A stretch of DNA of 64,000 nucleotides from Diplosphaera chodatii (lineage: Eukaryota; Chlorophyta; Trebouxiophyceae; Prasiolales; Stichococcaceae): positions 310,001 through 374,000 of the forward strand of contig JAALGY010000052.1 in NCBI GenBank assembly GCA_032358165.1, given 5' to 3'. Shown piece after piece: positions 23,928-35,998 of this stretch. The translations under genes and the position numbers were made by a program. The notes under the pieces were generated by a model that was given only the letters and a program-made list of their open reading frames with translations, ran no database searches and had not been told where the DNA came from. Within the stretch, counting starts at the first letter, position 1. Each line of letters opens with the position of its first letter.

Positions 23928-26034
23928 GGAGCGAGCTGAACTCGCCCTTCACAGCCGGCGCCGTGCAAGAGGCTATAGGAGCCCTGCGCGGAGGCAAAGC
24001 AACGGTGGGGTTGCTCAAATTGGATGCTTTATCTGTTGCAGCGGCGCAGCTTGCACCCTGTCTTGCATGTATTTTTAACTCGTGTCAACGAGTTGCAGCG
24101 CTGCCAAGGAGCTGGGCATTGTGCGGCATCACGCCAATTCATAAGGGGGGCGATACATCTGATCCGGGTAATTACCGTGGCATTGCTGTTGGGTCTCTGT
24201 TGGCAAAACTATATGCTTGCATGCTTAACGAAAAGCTTATGAGGTGGACCGAGCAGCACCAGCTGCGCGCACGCGGACAGGCGGGCTTCCGCAAGGACCA
24301 CCGCACCACCGATCAAACCTTCGTCGTTCGCACCCTCATCGAGAAGGCCAAGGCAGATAAGCAGCCTCTGTACTCTTGCTTTGTCGATTTCAAGAAGGCA
24401 TACGATACTGTACCTCGTGATTTGCTTTGGGAGAAGCTGCAGCGGATTGGGGTGCATGGGGAGTTTCTGAGGGGGGTGCAGGCACTGTATGCTGATGTGC
24501 CAATGGCATTGCAGTTTGAGGGGGGAATGTCCGATACATTCCAGAGCACTTTGGGTGTTAAGCAGGGATGTCCACTATCTCCAACCCTTTTCGGGATTTA
24601 CATTGACGATTTCCAAGCGGAGCTGGAGGCCGCTGGCGGGGACCTGGACCTGCCCACCCTGTGTGGTGTGCAGGCACCTGCCCTCTTCTATGCAGATGAC
24701 CTGGACCTGGTGTCCACGTCCGTACGCGGCCTGCAGGCGCAGCTCGACCTGCTGGAGTCGTACTGCAAGCGCTGGCGCCTCACCGTCAACGTGAAGAAGA
24801 CAAAGGTCGTGGTGTATGCAGCCCAGGCTGCTGCACCACCGGTTCTCACCTACATGCATGCTCCCATCGAAGTGCTGGACTCGTTTACCTATCTGGGGGT
24901 TGATGTCTCTACTCGTAGTTCTTTTGCTGCCGCTAGCATCGGCAGAGCGGCCTCCGCCCAGCGCGCCGCACTTGCATTGCAGCATCGTTGCCATGACCTG
25001 AGCCTGCATGACCCAGCACTGCAGCTGCATTTGTTTGATGCACTAGTGCGTCCTGTTATGCTATACGGTGTTGAAACATGGGGACCTGGGGCGTTATGTG
25101 GTACTGGCATGGATACTTGTGAGCTTGTTCATCGGAAGTTCCTTCGGTCTGTTCTTGGCGTGCGCACAGGCACTCCCAACGTGGCGGTGTTGGGGGAGCT
25201 TGGGCGGTTCCCAGTGGCGCACACGGCAACGCTGGCCATCTGCCGGTTCTGGAACCGGCTGGTCGCAATGCCGGACACCCGCCTCACCAAGCAGGCATTC
25301 CTGGAGAACTGTGCTCTGGCCAGCCGGCCGGGGCGCAGCACCAGCAGCTCAGCATGCTGGGCTGCCCAGGTGTGTTCGTTCCTGCACTTCATGTCACCCA
25401 TCGTTGACGGCGTGCCGCAGCGCATTGACACATCTGTTGTCACTGCACACCTGCAACGCCGCACCTTCGATGCTGTGAATGGCAGCGACTTGCGCAAAGT
25501 GCGTGAGTGGCTGGGAGTCAGGGGCCCTGTGAACAGTGACAACTACCAGTTGGCCGGCTACTTGCAGGCAGTCGCCTCCAAGACCGGTCGTCGGCGGTTA
25601 GCACAGTTTCGCATGGGCAGTCACATGCTGGGGGTGGAGACAGGGAGGTGGCAGCGGCTGCCGCGGGCAGAGCGGCTGTGTCAGCGGTGTAGCTGCGGCG
25701 TGGTGGATGATGAGGCGCATATGGTCTGGGGGTGTCCAGCCCTAGTAGATCAGAGGGTGCAGCATTCGGAGCTGTTTGAGGACAGCAACATCACATCAGT
25801 GGCGGACTTTATGCAGCAGGATGCCGGGCAACTGGCAGCCTTCTTGCGGGGTTGTCATGATCAATGTGCAGAGTTGGAGGGGTGTGCATCCAACCGGGAT
25901 TGAGTGGAACCATGCTGTCAGCGGGGAGTGCACGGTTTCGTACACGACTCGTTGTGCATGTTGCTCTGGGTTTTTCCGCCAGAGCCTGTGGCTAGGCCAA
26001 AATTGCCCACCACCAGTATGTAATCAATGTCAAA
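23928..26034 (+). mobile_element. Family U LINE, RT-to-3' end copy (2.1 kb)
   Basis: Starts in the N-terminal part of the reverse transcriptase (ELNSPFTAGAVQEAIGALRG) and is open to the normal stop (CASNRD, TGA near 25,903). RT blocks seen in order: GNYRGIAVGSLLAKL, QAGFRKDHRTTDQ, CFVDFKKAYDTVPRD, GVKQGCPLSPTLFGIYI, FYADDLDLVS, LTVNVKKTK and FTYLGVD. An open frame fuses upstream M residues to it by chance. The endonuclease is missing. Confidence 0.85.
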
Positions 26035-27506
26035 TGGCCATCCAGGACACCCACCGCCACTCGCCTTCGCCTACACCTTCACACCCCACCTGCCAGCAAC
26101 CGCCGTCGCCTTCACCTGCACTTTCAGTCCCATCCAGGACTCCCACCGCCGCCCACCTTGACCTGCACCTTCACACCTCACCTGCCAGCAACCGCCGTCG
26201 CCTTCACCTTCACTTTCAGTCCCATCGTGGACTCCCACCGCCGCCCACCTTGACCTACACCTTCACACCTCACCTGCCAGCAACCGCCGTCGCCTTCACC
26301 TTCACTTTCAGGCCCATCCAGGACTCCCACCGCCACTCGCCTTCGCCTACACCTTCACACCTTGCCAGCCAGCACCAGCCTTCGTCTTCACACTCACTTT
26401 CAGTCCCCTCCTGGACTCCCACCGCCGCTCACCTTCGCCTACACCTTCACACCTCACCTGCCAGCACCCGCTGTCGCCTTCACCTTCACTTTCAGTCCCA
26501 TCCAGGACTCCCACCGCCACTCGCCTTCGCCTACACTTTCACACCTTGCCAGCCAGCATCAGCCTTCGTCTTCACCTTCACTTTCAGTCCCATCCTCGAC
26601 TCCCACCGCCGCTCACCTTCACCTACACCTTCAAACCTTGCCAGCCAGCGCCAGCTCTCACCTTCACCTTCACTTTCAGTCCCATCCTGGACTCCCACCG
26701 CCGCCCACCTTCACCTACACCTTCACACCTTGCCAGCCAGCACCAGCCTTCATCTTCACCATCACTTGCAGTCCCCTCTTGGACTCCCATCACCGCCCAC
26801 CTTCAAGACCGAGAACAAGACCAAGGACAAGACCAAGACCGAGACCACGATCTTAGTAGCATGACAACACCTAGCAGCGGTCACCCGCGGATCCCGCGAG
26901 GCTGGAGGCATCTGCCTCAGGAGACCCTGGAGCCCGGTGTTGTGCATGGCGGACAGCTTGCGGCGTCAGCCGCTGGCCCTCTGTTGCTTGCCAGCGCCAG
27001 CCCTTAGTCATCCTGGGCTTGGTTGCTTTCACCAGCATGCAGGGCGCCTCGCGGCGTATCCAGTCCCAGCGGGCCCAGAGCTCGGCGTACTTAAACGCAA
27101 CCGGTCCCTGCATGTCTGCGCGGGGTTTTCTGGGTTTACCCGCGGGTGCCGTGGCACGTGGACAGACACACGTTACGACTTCTCAGGATTAGACACTCGC
27201 AGCGGTGCGACCTAGCCGCGTGTGCGTGGCCTTGCTGTCGCCGCCGCCAGGTCCCCGCACTTGTACGACCGTTAGGTAGCCTTCCTCATCGGGACTATTG
27301 CCTTTCGCTGGTCTCATGGGCCCTGCATTCCCTTGTGGTTTCAGTGTCCTCCATTGACATATTTCGAACAGAGCGTTTTGATGACCTACCCAGCCGCCCT
27401 CACGTTCCCACGTGAGACGCCGCATTGTGCCGCAGAGCCTTGTTCATTGAGCTTGGTTCTGGTCTGGACGCCCTTTGTAAAAAACAAACAAACAAACAAA
27501 CAAACA
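26035..27506 (+). mobile_element. Family V composite retroelement, copy 4
   Basis: Eight or so 92-bp VNTR units (26,035-26,795), spacer, 3' module (26,860-27,480) and CAAA tail. Nearly identical to 35,715-37,380, with diagnostic shared changes (TACTTAAACGCAACC, GCTGTCGCCGCC), so the two are recent duplicates. Confidence 0.8.
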
Positions 27507-28052
27507 CCTCTGCCACCACCCCCACCTCGACAGCCGGACGTCGCGCCCTCCACCTCTGCCTTGGCCCTTGTCCCACACCGTGCACCACAGCCACAGCCAC
27601 CACGACCCCCAGCGTGGGAAGTGAGCCTGCGTGCGGCTGGTGTCTGGGCCCCGCAATACCGCCCGCCGCCCCCGCACCCGCCTGATGCCCCAGGCACACG
27701 CCCTCCTCCATCTGTCGATATCTCGGAGCAGTGGGAGGTTGACTCTCACCACCGCTTTGTGCGCCGCCAAGGCGGAGGTCCACTTTACCCAGTGCGCCTC
27801 GACCACAGCCTCGCTACGCACGCCGACGCTGACTCCCTCCTCGACGCCCAGCCCCCCTGGAGACCCTGCCATCTCGTCATGTGGTCACCTCCCACACGCC
27901 GCGCGGCCGCTCGTACAGCGCCCTCGGCCAGCGGAGGTGACGGTGACGTGCCCGCCCGCAAGATGATGGACCGCCCCTACTTCCTTGCCGAGCTCGCAGA
28001 CCTCACCATCGTCCCTGACATCTACGGCTACGGCGAGGAAGACCGCAACCTC
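27507..28052 (+). mobile_element. Family M fragment, duplicate of 20,835-21,380
   Basis: Same left junction with a V tail as at 20,834 and the same M coding sequence, stopping at AACCTCATG where a U copy begins. It is a duplicate of the segment at 20,092-21,380, not an independent insertion. Confidence 0.75.
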
Positions 28053-29982
28053 ATGCTAGGGGTGCTGGGGCCGGGCTGCGCCCGGCGCAATCCGGTCCCC
28101 TAACAGCGCCCTGTCTGTGCTGAGCCTGAACGTCCAGGGCTGGCTGTCCAGAGATGCATCTGCTCTTTCGCAGGTCATCAAGGCGGCTGACTTCGATGTA
28201 CTGGCATTCAGCGAGACGTGGGCGCGTGAGGGGAGCGATGCGCCGGAGCTGGACGGCTTCACGTCCGTCCTGCACCTGCCGCGCAGCCGGCGTCAGCAGC
28301 GTGGCGGCGCACGTGGCGGCATCGCTGTCTACGTCGCCGACAAGCTGGCACCAATGGTAACACACTTATCGACTGGACCCCAGAACTGCTACGCTGTTTT
28401 GAGGTTTGACAAAGCCATTGGCCAGGAGGAGGATGCGTACATGTTCGCATGTTACATTCCACCAGAGGGCAGCCCATCATTTGATGGCAAAGGCCCTGCG
28501 GTCTGGGAGGCGTTACGTGAGGAGGTGAGCGCCACCTGCCGCATGGGGCATGTGTTTGTTGTTGGAGACCTGAACGCACGCACCAGCACCTGCCCGGACT
28601 TTCCGGGATCTGTCGATCACCCTGTCACAGAAGAGTTCCTGCCCTCCACTGCCCCTCCTGTGCAGTCACAGCGGCACAGCCGCGACAGCAGGGAGCGGCC
28701 CAACAAGTGGGGCAGGGCTCTGCTTGACATGTGTGTTGAGACATCCCTCAGGATTGCTAACGGTCGTGTCCCAGGAGATGAGGGGGGACAAGTCACTTTT
28801 GTCAGCCACAGTCAGGTGGGCAGCAGCCTGATCGACTATGTGCTTGCAAGTGCTGATGCATTCCCGCTGATTCAATCCCTAACAGTACTCCCTGCTCCCG
28901 AGTCGGACCACGCAGCCCTGCACTTGCTCATCAAGAGGACCACCGCCGCCCAGCAGCCGCTCCCACGTCGCCAGCGCCGCCGCCATCAGCAGCAGCAACC
29001 GCAGCAGCCCACAACCCAGCAGCCCCTGCGCCTCAGCGCAGCGCAGCTGGGAGTGTGGCAGCAGCGCCTGCAGCAGCTTGATGCAGCAGCCCAACTGGTC
29101 GACATCGCAACGGCAGCTGACGCCGCCCAGGTACCTGATGACATGCATGCTGTGGGCTTGCAGTTCGACCAGTTTATCGAGACCACGCAGGCTGAGGTGG
29201 CTGCAACAGCGCCGGCCGCCAAGGGGCGGGGGCGTGACCGCAACGCTGTGCCCCGCTGGTGGGACGCTGAACTGGCCCGCGGGCGCCGCGCAGCGCGGCA
29301 AGCCGCGCGTCGCGACCCGCAGTCAGCTGCTGCTCGCGCACTGCGCCAGCAGTACCAGCACCTGCTACGCCGCACACAGCGCCAGTGGACCCGCAGTCAG
29401 GCTCTTTCTCTCACTGAAATGGCTCGCTCTACCGACTCCAAGAAGTTCTGGCAGAAGTTCAAACCTGCTAAGAAGCGGTCCTGTCCCATAGCAGATGATG
29501 TGATGCTCGAGTCCTTCCGTAAACTACTGGATGCCCCCACACTTCCATCAAGCACTGCAGGTACCTCGGGTAGTGGGGCTGCGCCACCTTTTGCCGACGG
29601 GAGCGAGCTCAACTCGCCCTTCACAGCCGGCGCCGTGCAAGAGGCTATAGGAGCCCTGCGCGGAGGCAAAGCGACGGTGGGATTGCTCAAATTGGATGCT
29701 TTATCTGTTGCAGCGGCGCAGCTTGCACCCTGTCTTGCATGTATTTTTAACTCGTGTCAACGAGTTGCAGCGTTGCCAAGGAGCTGGGCATTGTGCGGCA
29801 TCACGCCAATTCATAAGGGGGGCGACACATCTGATCCGGGTAATTACCGTGGCATTGCTGTTGGGTCTCTGCTGGCAAAACTATATGCTTGCATGCTTAA
29901 CGAAAAGCTTATGAGGTGGACCGAGCAGCACCAGCTGCGCGCACGCGGACAGGCGGGCTTCCGCAAGGACCACCGCACCACC

Positions 29983-32900
29983 ATTTGACATTTGACATTG
30001 ATTACATACTGGTGGTGGGCCATTTTGGCCTAGCCACAGGCTCTGGCGGAAAAACCCAGAGCAACATGCACAACGAGTCGTGTACGAAACCGTTCACTCC
30101 CCGCTGACAGAATGGTTCCACTCAATCCCGGTTGGATGCACACCCCTCCAACTCTGCACATTGATCATGACAACCCCGCAAAAAGGCTGCCAGTTGCCCG
30201 GCATCCTGCTGCATAAAGTCCGCCACTGATGTGATGTTGCTGTCCTCAAACAGCTCCGAATGCTGCACCCTCTGATCTACTAGGGCTGGACACCCCCAGA
30301 CCATATGCGCCTCATCATCCACCACGCCGCAGTTACACCGCTGACACAGCCGCTCTGCCCGCGGCAGCCGCTGCCACCTCCCTGTTTCCACCCCCAGCAT
30401 GTGACTGCCCATGCGAAACTGTGCTAACCGCCGACGACCGGTCTTGGAGGCGACTGCCTGCAAGTAGCCGGCCATCTGGTAGTTGTCACTGTTCACAGGG
30501 CCCCTGACTCCCAGCCACTCACGCACTTTGCGCAAGTCGCTGCCATTCACAGCATCGAAGGTGCGGCGCTGCAGGTGTGCAGTGACAACAGATGTGTCAA
30601 TGCGCTGCGGCACGCCGTCAACGATGGGTGACATGAAGTGCAGGAACGAACACACCTGGGCAGCCCAGCATGCTGAGCTGCTGGTGCTGCGCCCCGGCCG
30701 TGTGGCCAGAGCACAGTTCTCCAGGAATGCCTGCTTGGTGAGGCGGGTGTCCGGGATTGCGACCAGCCGGTTCCAGAACCGGCAGATGGCCAGCGTTGCC
30801 GTGTGCGCCACTGGGAACCGCCCAAGCTCCCCCAACACCGCCACGTTGGGAGTGCCTGTGCGCACGCCAAGAACAGACCGAAGGAACTTCCGATGGACAA
30901 GCTCACAAGTATCCATGCCAGTACCACATAACGCCCCAGGTCCCCATGTTTCGACACCATATAGCATAACAGGACGTACTAGTGCATCAAACAAATGCAG
31001 CTGCAATGCTGGGTCATGCAGGCTCAGGTCGTGGCAACGATGCTGCAATGCAAGTGCGGCGCGCTGGGCGGAGGCCGCTCTGCCGATGCTAGCGGCAGCA
31101 AAAGAACTACGAGTAGAGATATCAACCCCCAGATAGGTAAACGAGTCCAGCACTTCGATGGGAGCATGCATGTAGGTGAGAACCGGTGGTGCAGCAGCCT
31201 GGGCTGCATACACCACGACCTTTGTCTTCTTCACGTTGACGGTGAGGCGCCAGCGCTTGCAGTACGACTCCAGCAGGTCGAGCTGCGCCTGCAGGCCGCG
31301 TACGGACGTGGACACCAGGTCCAGGTCATCTGCATAGAAGAGGGCAGGTGCCTGCACACCACACAGGGTGGGCAGGTCCAGGTCCCCGCCGGCGGCCTCC
31401 AGTTCCGCTTGGAAATCGTCAATGTAGATCCCGAAAAGGGTTGGAGATAGTGGACATCCCTGCTTAACGCCCAAAGTGCTCTGGAATGTATCGGACATTC
31501 CCCCCTCAAACTGCAATGCCATTGGCACATCAGCATACAGTGCCTGAACCCCCCTCAGAAACTCCCCATGCACCCCAATCCGCTGCAGCTTCTCCCAAAG
31601 CAAATCACGAGGTACAGTATCGTATGCCTTCTTGAAATCGACAAAGCAAGAGTACAGAGGCTGCTTATCTGCCTTGGCCTTCTCGATGAGGGTGCGAACG
31701 ACGAAGGTTTGATCGGTGGTGCGGTGGTCCTTGCGGAAGCCCGCCTGTCCGCGTGCGCGCAGCTGGTGCTGCTCGGTCCACCTCATAAGCTTTTCGTTAA
31801 GCATGCAAGCATATAGTTTTGCCAGCAGAGACCCAACAGCAATGCCACGGTAATTACCCGGATCAGATGTGTCGCCCCCCTTATGAATTGGCGTGATGCC
31901 GCACAATGCCCAGCTCCTTGGCAACGCTGCAACTCGTTGACACGAGTTAAAAATACATGCAAGACAGGGTGCAAGCTGCGCCGCTGCAACAGATAAAGCA
32001 TCCAATTTGAGCAATCCCACCGTCGCTTTGCCTCCGCGCAGGGCTCCTATAGCCTCTTGCACGGCGCCGGCTGTGAAGGGCGAGTTGAGCTCGCTCCCGT
32101 CGGCAAAAGGTGGCGCAGCCCCACTACCCGAGGTACCTGCAGTGCTTGATGGAAGTGTGGGGGCATCCAGTAGTTTACGGAAGGACTCGAGCATCACATC
32201 ATCTGCTATGGGACAGGACCGCTTCTTAGCAGGTTTGAACTTCTGCCAGAACTTCTTGGAGTCGGTAGAGCGAGCCATTTCAGTGAGAGAAAGAGCCTGA
32301 CTGCGGGTCCACTGGCGCTGTGTGCGGCGTAGCAGGTGCTGGTACTGCTGGCGCAGTGCGCGAGCAGCAGCTGACTGCGGGTCGCGACGCGCGGCTTGCC
32401 GCGCTGCGCGGCGCCCGCGGGCCAGTTCAGCGTCCCACCAGCGGGGCACAGCGTTGCGGTCACGCCCCCGCCCCTTGGCGGCCGGCGCTGTTGCAGCCAC
32501 CTCAGCCTGCGTGGTCTCGATAAACTGGTCGAACTGCAAGCCCACAGCATGCATGTCATCAGGTACCTGGGCGGCGTCAGCTGCCGTTGCGATGTCGACC
32601 AGTTGGGCTGCTGCATCAAGCTGCTGCAGGCGCTGCTGCCACACTCCCAGCTGCGCTGCGCTGAGGCGCAGGGGCTGCTGGGTTGTGGGCTGCTGCGGTT
32701 GCTGCTGCTGATGGCGGCGGCGCTGGCGACGTGGGAGCGGCTGCTGGGCGGCGGTGGTCCTCTTGATGAGCAAGTGCAGGGCTGCGTGGTCCGACTCGGG
32801 AGCAGGGAGTACTGTTAGGGATTGAATCAGCGGGAATGCATCAGCACTTGCAAGCACATAGTCGATCAGGCTGCTGCCCACCTGACTGTGGCTGACAAAA

Positions 32901-33750
32901 GTGACTTGTCCCCCCTCATCTCCTGGGACACGACCGTTAGCAATCCTGAGGGATGTCTCAACACACATGTCAAGCAGAGCCCTGCCCCACTTGTTGGGCC
33001 GCTCCCTGCTGTCGCGGCTGTGCCGCTGTGACTGCACAGGAGGGGCAGTGGAGGGCAGGAACTCTTCTGTGACAGGGTGATCGACAGATCCCGGAAAGTC
33101 CGGGCAGGTGCTGGTGCGTGCGTTCAGGTCTCCAACAACAAACACATGCCCCATGCGGCAGGTGGCGCTCACCTCCTCACGTAACGCCTCCCAGACCGCA
33201 GGGCCTTTGCCATCAAATGATGGGCTGCCCTCTGGTGGAATGTAACATGCGAACATGTACGCATCCTCCTCCTGGCCAATGGCTTTGTCAAACCTCAAAA
33301 CAGCGTAGCAGTTCTGGGGTCCAGTCGATAAGTGTGTTACCATTGGTGCCAGCTTGTCGGCGACGTAGACAGCGATGCCGCCACGTGCGCCGCCACGCTG
33401 CTGACGCCGGCTGCGCGGCAGGTGCAGGACGGACGTGAAGCCGTCCAGCTCCGGCGCATCGCTCCCCTCACGCGCCCACGTCTCGCTGAATGCCAGTACA
33501 TCGAAGTCAGCCGCCTTGATGACCTGCGAAAGAGCAGATGCATCTCTGGACAGCCAGCCCTGGACGTTCAGGCTCAGCACAGACAGGGCGCTGTTAGGGG
33601 ACCGGATTGCGCCGGGCGCAGCCCGGCCCCAGCACCCCTAGCAGACATGGTTGGAGGTGGGTTTGGGTGTGGCTGGCGCCTTTGCTGGAGAGGGTTGTGT
33701 GCCCTCAGCCAGTGTGGGGCCACCAGGTGATGTGTGAGAAGTGGGCTCAA
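29983..33750 (-). mobile_element. Family U LINE, antisense copy with intact ORF2
   Basis: The 5' end is truncated inside the 3' end of ORF1 and the 3' end carries the CATTGA-type tail. Flanked by ACCACC (29,977-29,982 and 33,751-33,756). It contains the only uninterrupted complete ORF2 of the window (30,122-33,580). The ORF1 stop TAG is at 33,640-33,638, 60 bases upstream of the first ORF2 codon shown and in the same frame. Confidence 0.9.
30122..33580 (-). CDS. Family U LINE ORF2: APE endonuclease plus reverse transcriptase (1,152 codons, intact)
   Basis: Enzyme of target-primed reverse transcription. Residues 1-265: APE/EEP endonuclease with LSLNVQGW (metal-site Asn), FSETW (catalytic Glu), VVGDLNAR (Asp/Asn) and ESDHAAL (terminal SDH). 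Residues about 280-500: Gln/Arg-rich linker. Residues about 510-800: reverse transcriptase with KGGDTSDPGNYRGIAV, FRKDHRTTDQ, FVDFKKAYDTV, GVKQGCPLSP and the catalytic FYADDLDLVS near residue 747. The C-terminus has a Cys/His cluster, CQRCNCGVVDDEAHMVWGC, near residue 1,075, and ends CASNRD. The first codon of the open region is GTG, and no ATG occurs until about residue 83, inside the endonuclease. The frame is open upstream to a single TAG that ends ORF1, so expression by stop-codon readthrough is the simplest model (inference). L1-clade-like; exact clade unplaced. Confidence 0.9.
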   Translation of the reverse strand: MLSLNVQGWLSRDASALSQVIKAADFDVLAFSETWAREGSDAPELDGFTSVLHLPRSRRQQRGGARGGIAVYVADKLAPMVTHLSTGPQNCYAVLRFDKAIGQEEDAYMFACYIPPEGSPSFDGKGPAVWEALREEVSATCRMGHVFVVGDLNARTSTCPDFPGSVDHPVTEEFLPSTAPPVQSQRHSRDSRERPNKWGRALLDMCVETSLRIANGRVPGDEGGQVTFVSHSQVGSSLIDYVLASADAFPLIQSLTVLPAPESDHAALHLLIKRTTAAQQPLPRRQRRRHQQQQPQQPTTQQPLRLSAAQLGVWQQRLQQLDAAAQLVDIATAADAAQVPDDMHAVGLQFDQFIETTQAEVAATAPAAKGRGRDRNAVPRWWDAELARGRRAARQAARRDPQSAAARALRQQYQHLLRRTQRQWTRSQALSLTEMARSTDSKKFWQKFKPAKKRSCPIADDVMLESFRKLLDAPTLPSSTAGTSGSGAAPPFADGSELNSPFTAGAVQEAIGALRGGKATVGLLKLDALSVAAAQLAPCLACIFNSCQRVAALPRSWALCGITPIHKGGDTSDPGNYRGIAVGSLLAKLYACMLNEKLMRWTEQHQLRARGQAGFRKDHRTTDQTFVVRTLIEKAKADKQPLYSCFVDFKKAYDTVPRDLLWEKLQRIGVHGEFLRGVQALYADVPMALQFEGGMSDTFQSTLGVKQGCPLSPTLFGIYIDDFQAELEAAGGDLDLPTLCGVQAPALFYADDLDLVSTSVRGLQAQLDLLESYCKRWRLTVNVKKTKVVVYAAQAAAPPVLTYMHAPIEVLDSFTYLGVDISTRSSFAAASIGRAASAQRAALALQHRCHDLSLHDPALQLHLFDALVRPVMLYGVETWGPGALCGTGMDTCELVHRKFLRSVLGVRTGTPNVAVLGELGRFPVAHTATLAICRFWNRLVAIPDTRLTKQAFLENCALATRPGRSTSSSACWAAQVCSFLHFMSPIVDGVPQRIDTSVVTAHLQRRTFDAVNGSDLRKVREWLGVRGPVNSDNYQMAGYLQAVASKTGRRRLAQFRMGSHMLGVETGRWQRLPRAERLCQRCNCGVVDDEAHMVWGCPALVDQRVQHSELFEDSNITSVADFMQQDAGQLAAFLRGCHDQCAELEGCASNRD

Positions 33751-34577
33751 CCACCGATCAAACCTTCGTCGTTCGCACCCTCATCGAGAAGGCCAAGGCA
33801 GATAAGCAGCCTCTGTACTCTTGCTTTGTCGATTTCAAGAAGGCATACGATACTGTACCTCGTGATTTGCTTTGGGAGAAGCTGCAGCGGATTGGGGTGC
33901 ATGGGGAGTTTCTGAGGGGGGTGCAGGCACTGTATGCTGATGTGCCAATGGCATTGCAGTTTGAGGGGGGAATGTCCGATACATTCCAGAGCACTTTGGG
34001 TGTTAAGCAGGGATGTCCACTATCTCCAACCCTTTTCGGGATTTACATTGACGATTTCCAAGCGGAGCTGGAGGCCGCTGGCGGGGACCTGGACCTGCCC
34101 ACCCTGTGTGGTGTGCAGGCACCTGCCCTCTTCTATGCAGATGACCTGGACCTGGTGTCCACGTCCGTACGCGGCCTGCAGGCGCAGCTCGACCTGCTGG
34201 AGTCGTACTGCAAGCGCTGGCGCCTCACCGTCAACGTGAAGAAGACAAAGGTCGTGGTGTATGCAGCCCAGGCTGCTGCACCACCGGTTCTCACCTACAT
34301 GCATGCTCCCATCGAAGTGCTGGACTCGTTTACCTATCTGGGGGTTGATGTCTCTACTCGTAGTTCTTTTGCTGCCGCTAGCATCGGCAGAGCGGCCTCC
34401 GCCCAGCGCGCCGCACTTGCATTGCAGCATCGTTGCCATGACCTGAGCCTGCATGACCCAGCACTGCAGCTGCATTTGTTTGATGCACTAGTGCGTCCTG
34501 TTATGCTATACGGTGTTGAAACATGGGGACCTGGGGCGTTATGTGGTACTGGCATGGATACTTGTGAGCTTGTTCAT

Positions 34578-34807
34578 GGATGGATAGCGGTAAGGGAAGT
34601 GCAAATAGCGATGGAAAAGGACCTTTGACCGGAAGGCTGTTTGTGTATTGCGTTTTTCAACGACTTATATACACAAACCATGGAGGGCAGATTGCCGAAG
34701 CAACCACTTGCATAGGGTGGGGTGGGTTGGTCCCACACGGAACTAGACCCGAAACTTCCGCCACCGCCAGGGATCGAACCCGGTCCCTGAACGGTGTCCA
34801 ATGAATG
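34578..34807 (-). mobile_element. Family R mini-element, single unit (230 bp)
   Basis: Antisense insertion in U ORF2 with perfect 6-bp duplication GTTCAT (34,572-34,577 and 34,808-34,813); the uninterrupted U copies have one GTTCAT here. Subfamily a (ending GCTATCCATCC on its sense strand). It contains the TATATAAG box, the 10-bp inverted repeat GTTTGTGTAT/ATACACAAAC and a tRNA T-arm-like motif GGTTCGATCCC. Confidence 0.9.
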
Positions 34808-35998
34808 GTTCATCGGAAGTTCCTTCGGTCTGTTCTTGGCGTGCGCACAGGCACTCCCAACGTGGCGGTGTTGGGGGAGCTTGGGCGGTTCCCAGTGGCG
34901 CACACGGCAACGCTGGCCATCTGCCGGTTCTGGAACCGGCTGGTCGCAATGCCGGACACCCGCCTCACCAAGCAGGCATTCCTGGAGAACTGTGCTCTGG
35001 CCAGCCGGCCGGGGCGCAGCACCAGCAGCTCAGCATGCTGGGCTGCCCAGGTGTGTTCGTTCCTGCACTTCATGTCACCCATCGTTGACGGCGTGCCGCA
35101 GCGCATTGACACATCTGTTGTCACTGCACACCTGCAACGCCGCACCTTCGATGCTGTGAATGGCAGCGACTTGCGCAAAGTGCGTGAGTGGCTGGGAGTC
35201 AGGGGCCCTGTGAACAGTGACAACTACCAGTTGGCCGGCTACTTGCAGGCAGTCGCCTCCAAGACCGGTCGTCGGCGGTTAGCACAGTTTCGCATGGGCA
35301 GTCACATGCTGGGGGTGGAGACAGGGAGGTGGCAGCGGCTGCCGCGGGCAGAGCGGCTGTGTCAGCGGTGTAGCTGCGGCGTGGTGGATGATGAGGCGCA
35401 TATGGTCTGGGGGTGTCCAGCCCTAGTAGATCAGAGGGTGCAGCATTCGGAGCTGTTTGAGGACAGCAACATCACATCAGTGGCGGACTTTATGCAGCAG
35501 GATGCCGGGCAACTGGCAGCCTTCTTGCGGGGTTGTCATGATCAATGTGCAGAGTTGGAGGGGTGTGCATCCAACCGGGATTGAGTGGAACCATGCTGTC
35601 AGCGGGGAGTGCACGGTTTCGTACACGACTCGTTGTGCATGTTGCTCTGGGTTTTTCCGCCAGAGCCTGTGGCTAGGCCAAAATTGCCCACCACCAGTAT
35701 GTAATCAATGTCAAATGGCCATCCAGGACACCCACCGCCACTCGCCTTCGCCTACACCTTCACACCCCACCTGCCAGCAACCGCCGTCGCCTTCACCTGC
35801 ACTTTCAGTCCCATCCAGGACTCCCACCGCCGCCCACCTTGACCTGCACCTTCACACCTCACCTGCCAGCAACCGCCGTCGCCTTCACCTTCACTTTCAG
35901 TCCCATCGTGGACTCCCACCGCCGCCCACCTTGACCTACACCTTCACACCTCACCTGCCAGCAACCGCCGTCGCCTTCACCTTCACTTTCAGGCCCAT

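Larger units (their letters stand above)
28053..35714 (+). mobile_element. Family U LINE, nearly complete ORF2, split by an antisense U and an R element
   Basis: First part 28,053-29,982 starts at the ORF1 stop/hairpin region (CTAGGGGTGCTGG) and carries the APE endonuclease and linker: LSLNVQGW, FSETW, FVVGDLNAR, DYVLASADAF and ESDHAALH. The second part, 33,751-35,714, carries the RT, Cys/His cluster and tail. Between them lies an antisense U (29,983-33,750) with duplication ACCACC, and an R element lies at 34,578-34,807. The 28,053-29,975 part is nearly identical to the antisense copy, whereas the 33,751 part matches 24,302-26,034, so the copy looks partly converted or recombined. Confidence 0.75.

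Noticed and set aside
30122..33580. GTG start codon for U ORF2
   Set aside because: Eukaryotic GTG initiation is unlikely and the frame is open upstream to the ORF1 UAG; readthrough is a better explanation.
34740..34800. tRNA gene suggested by GGTTCGATCCC in family R
   Set aside because: Only a T arm is present; no D arm, anticodon arm or acceptor pairing could be found, so at most the element is tRNA-derived.
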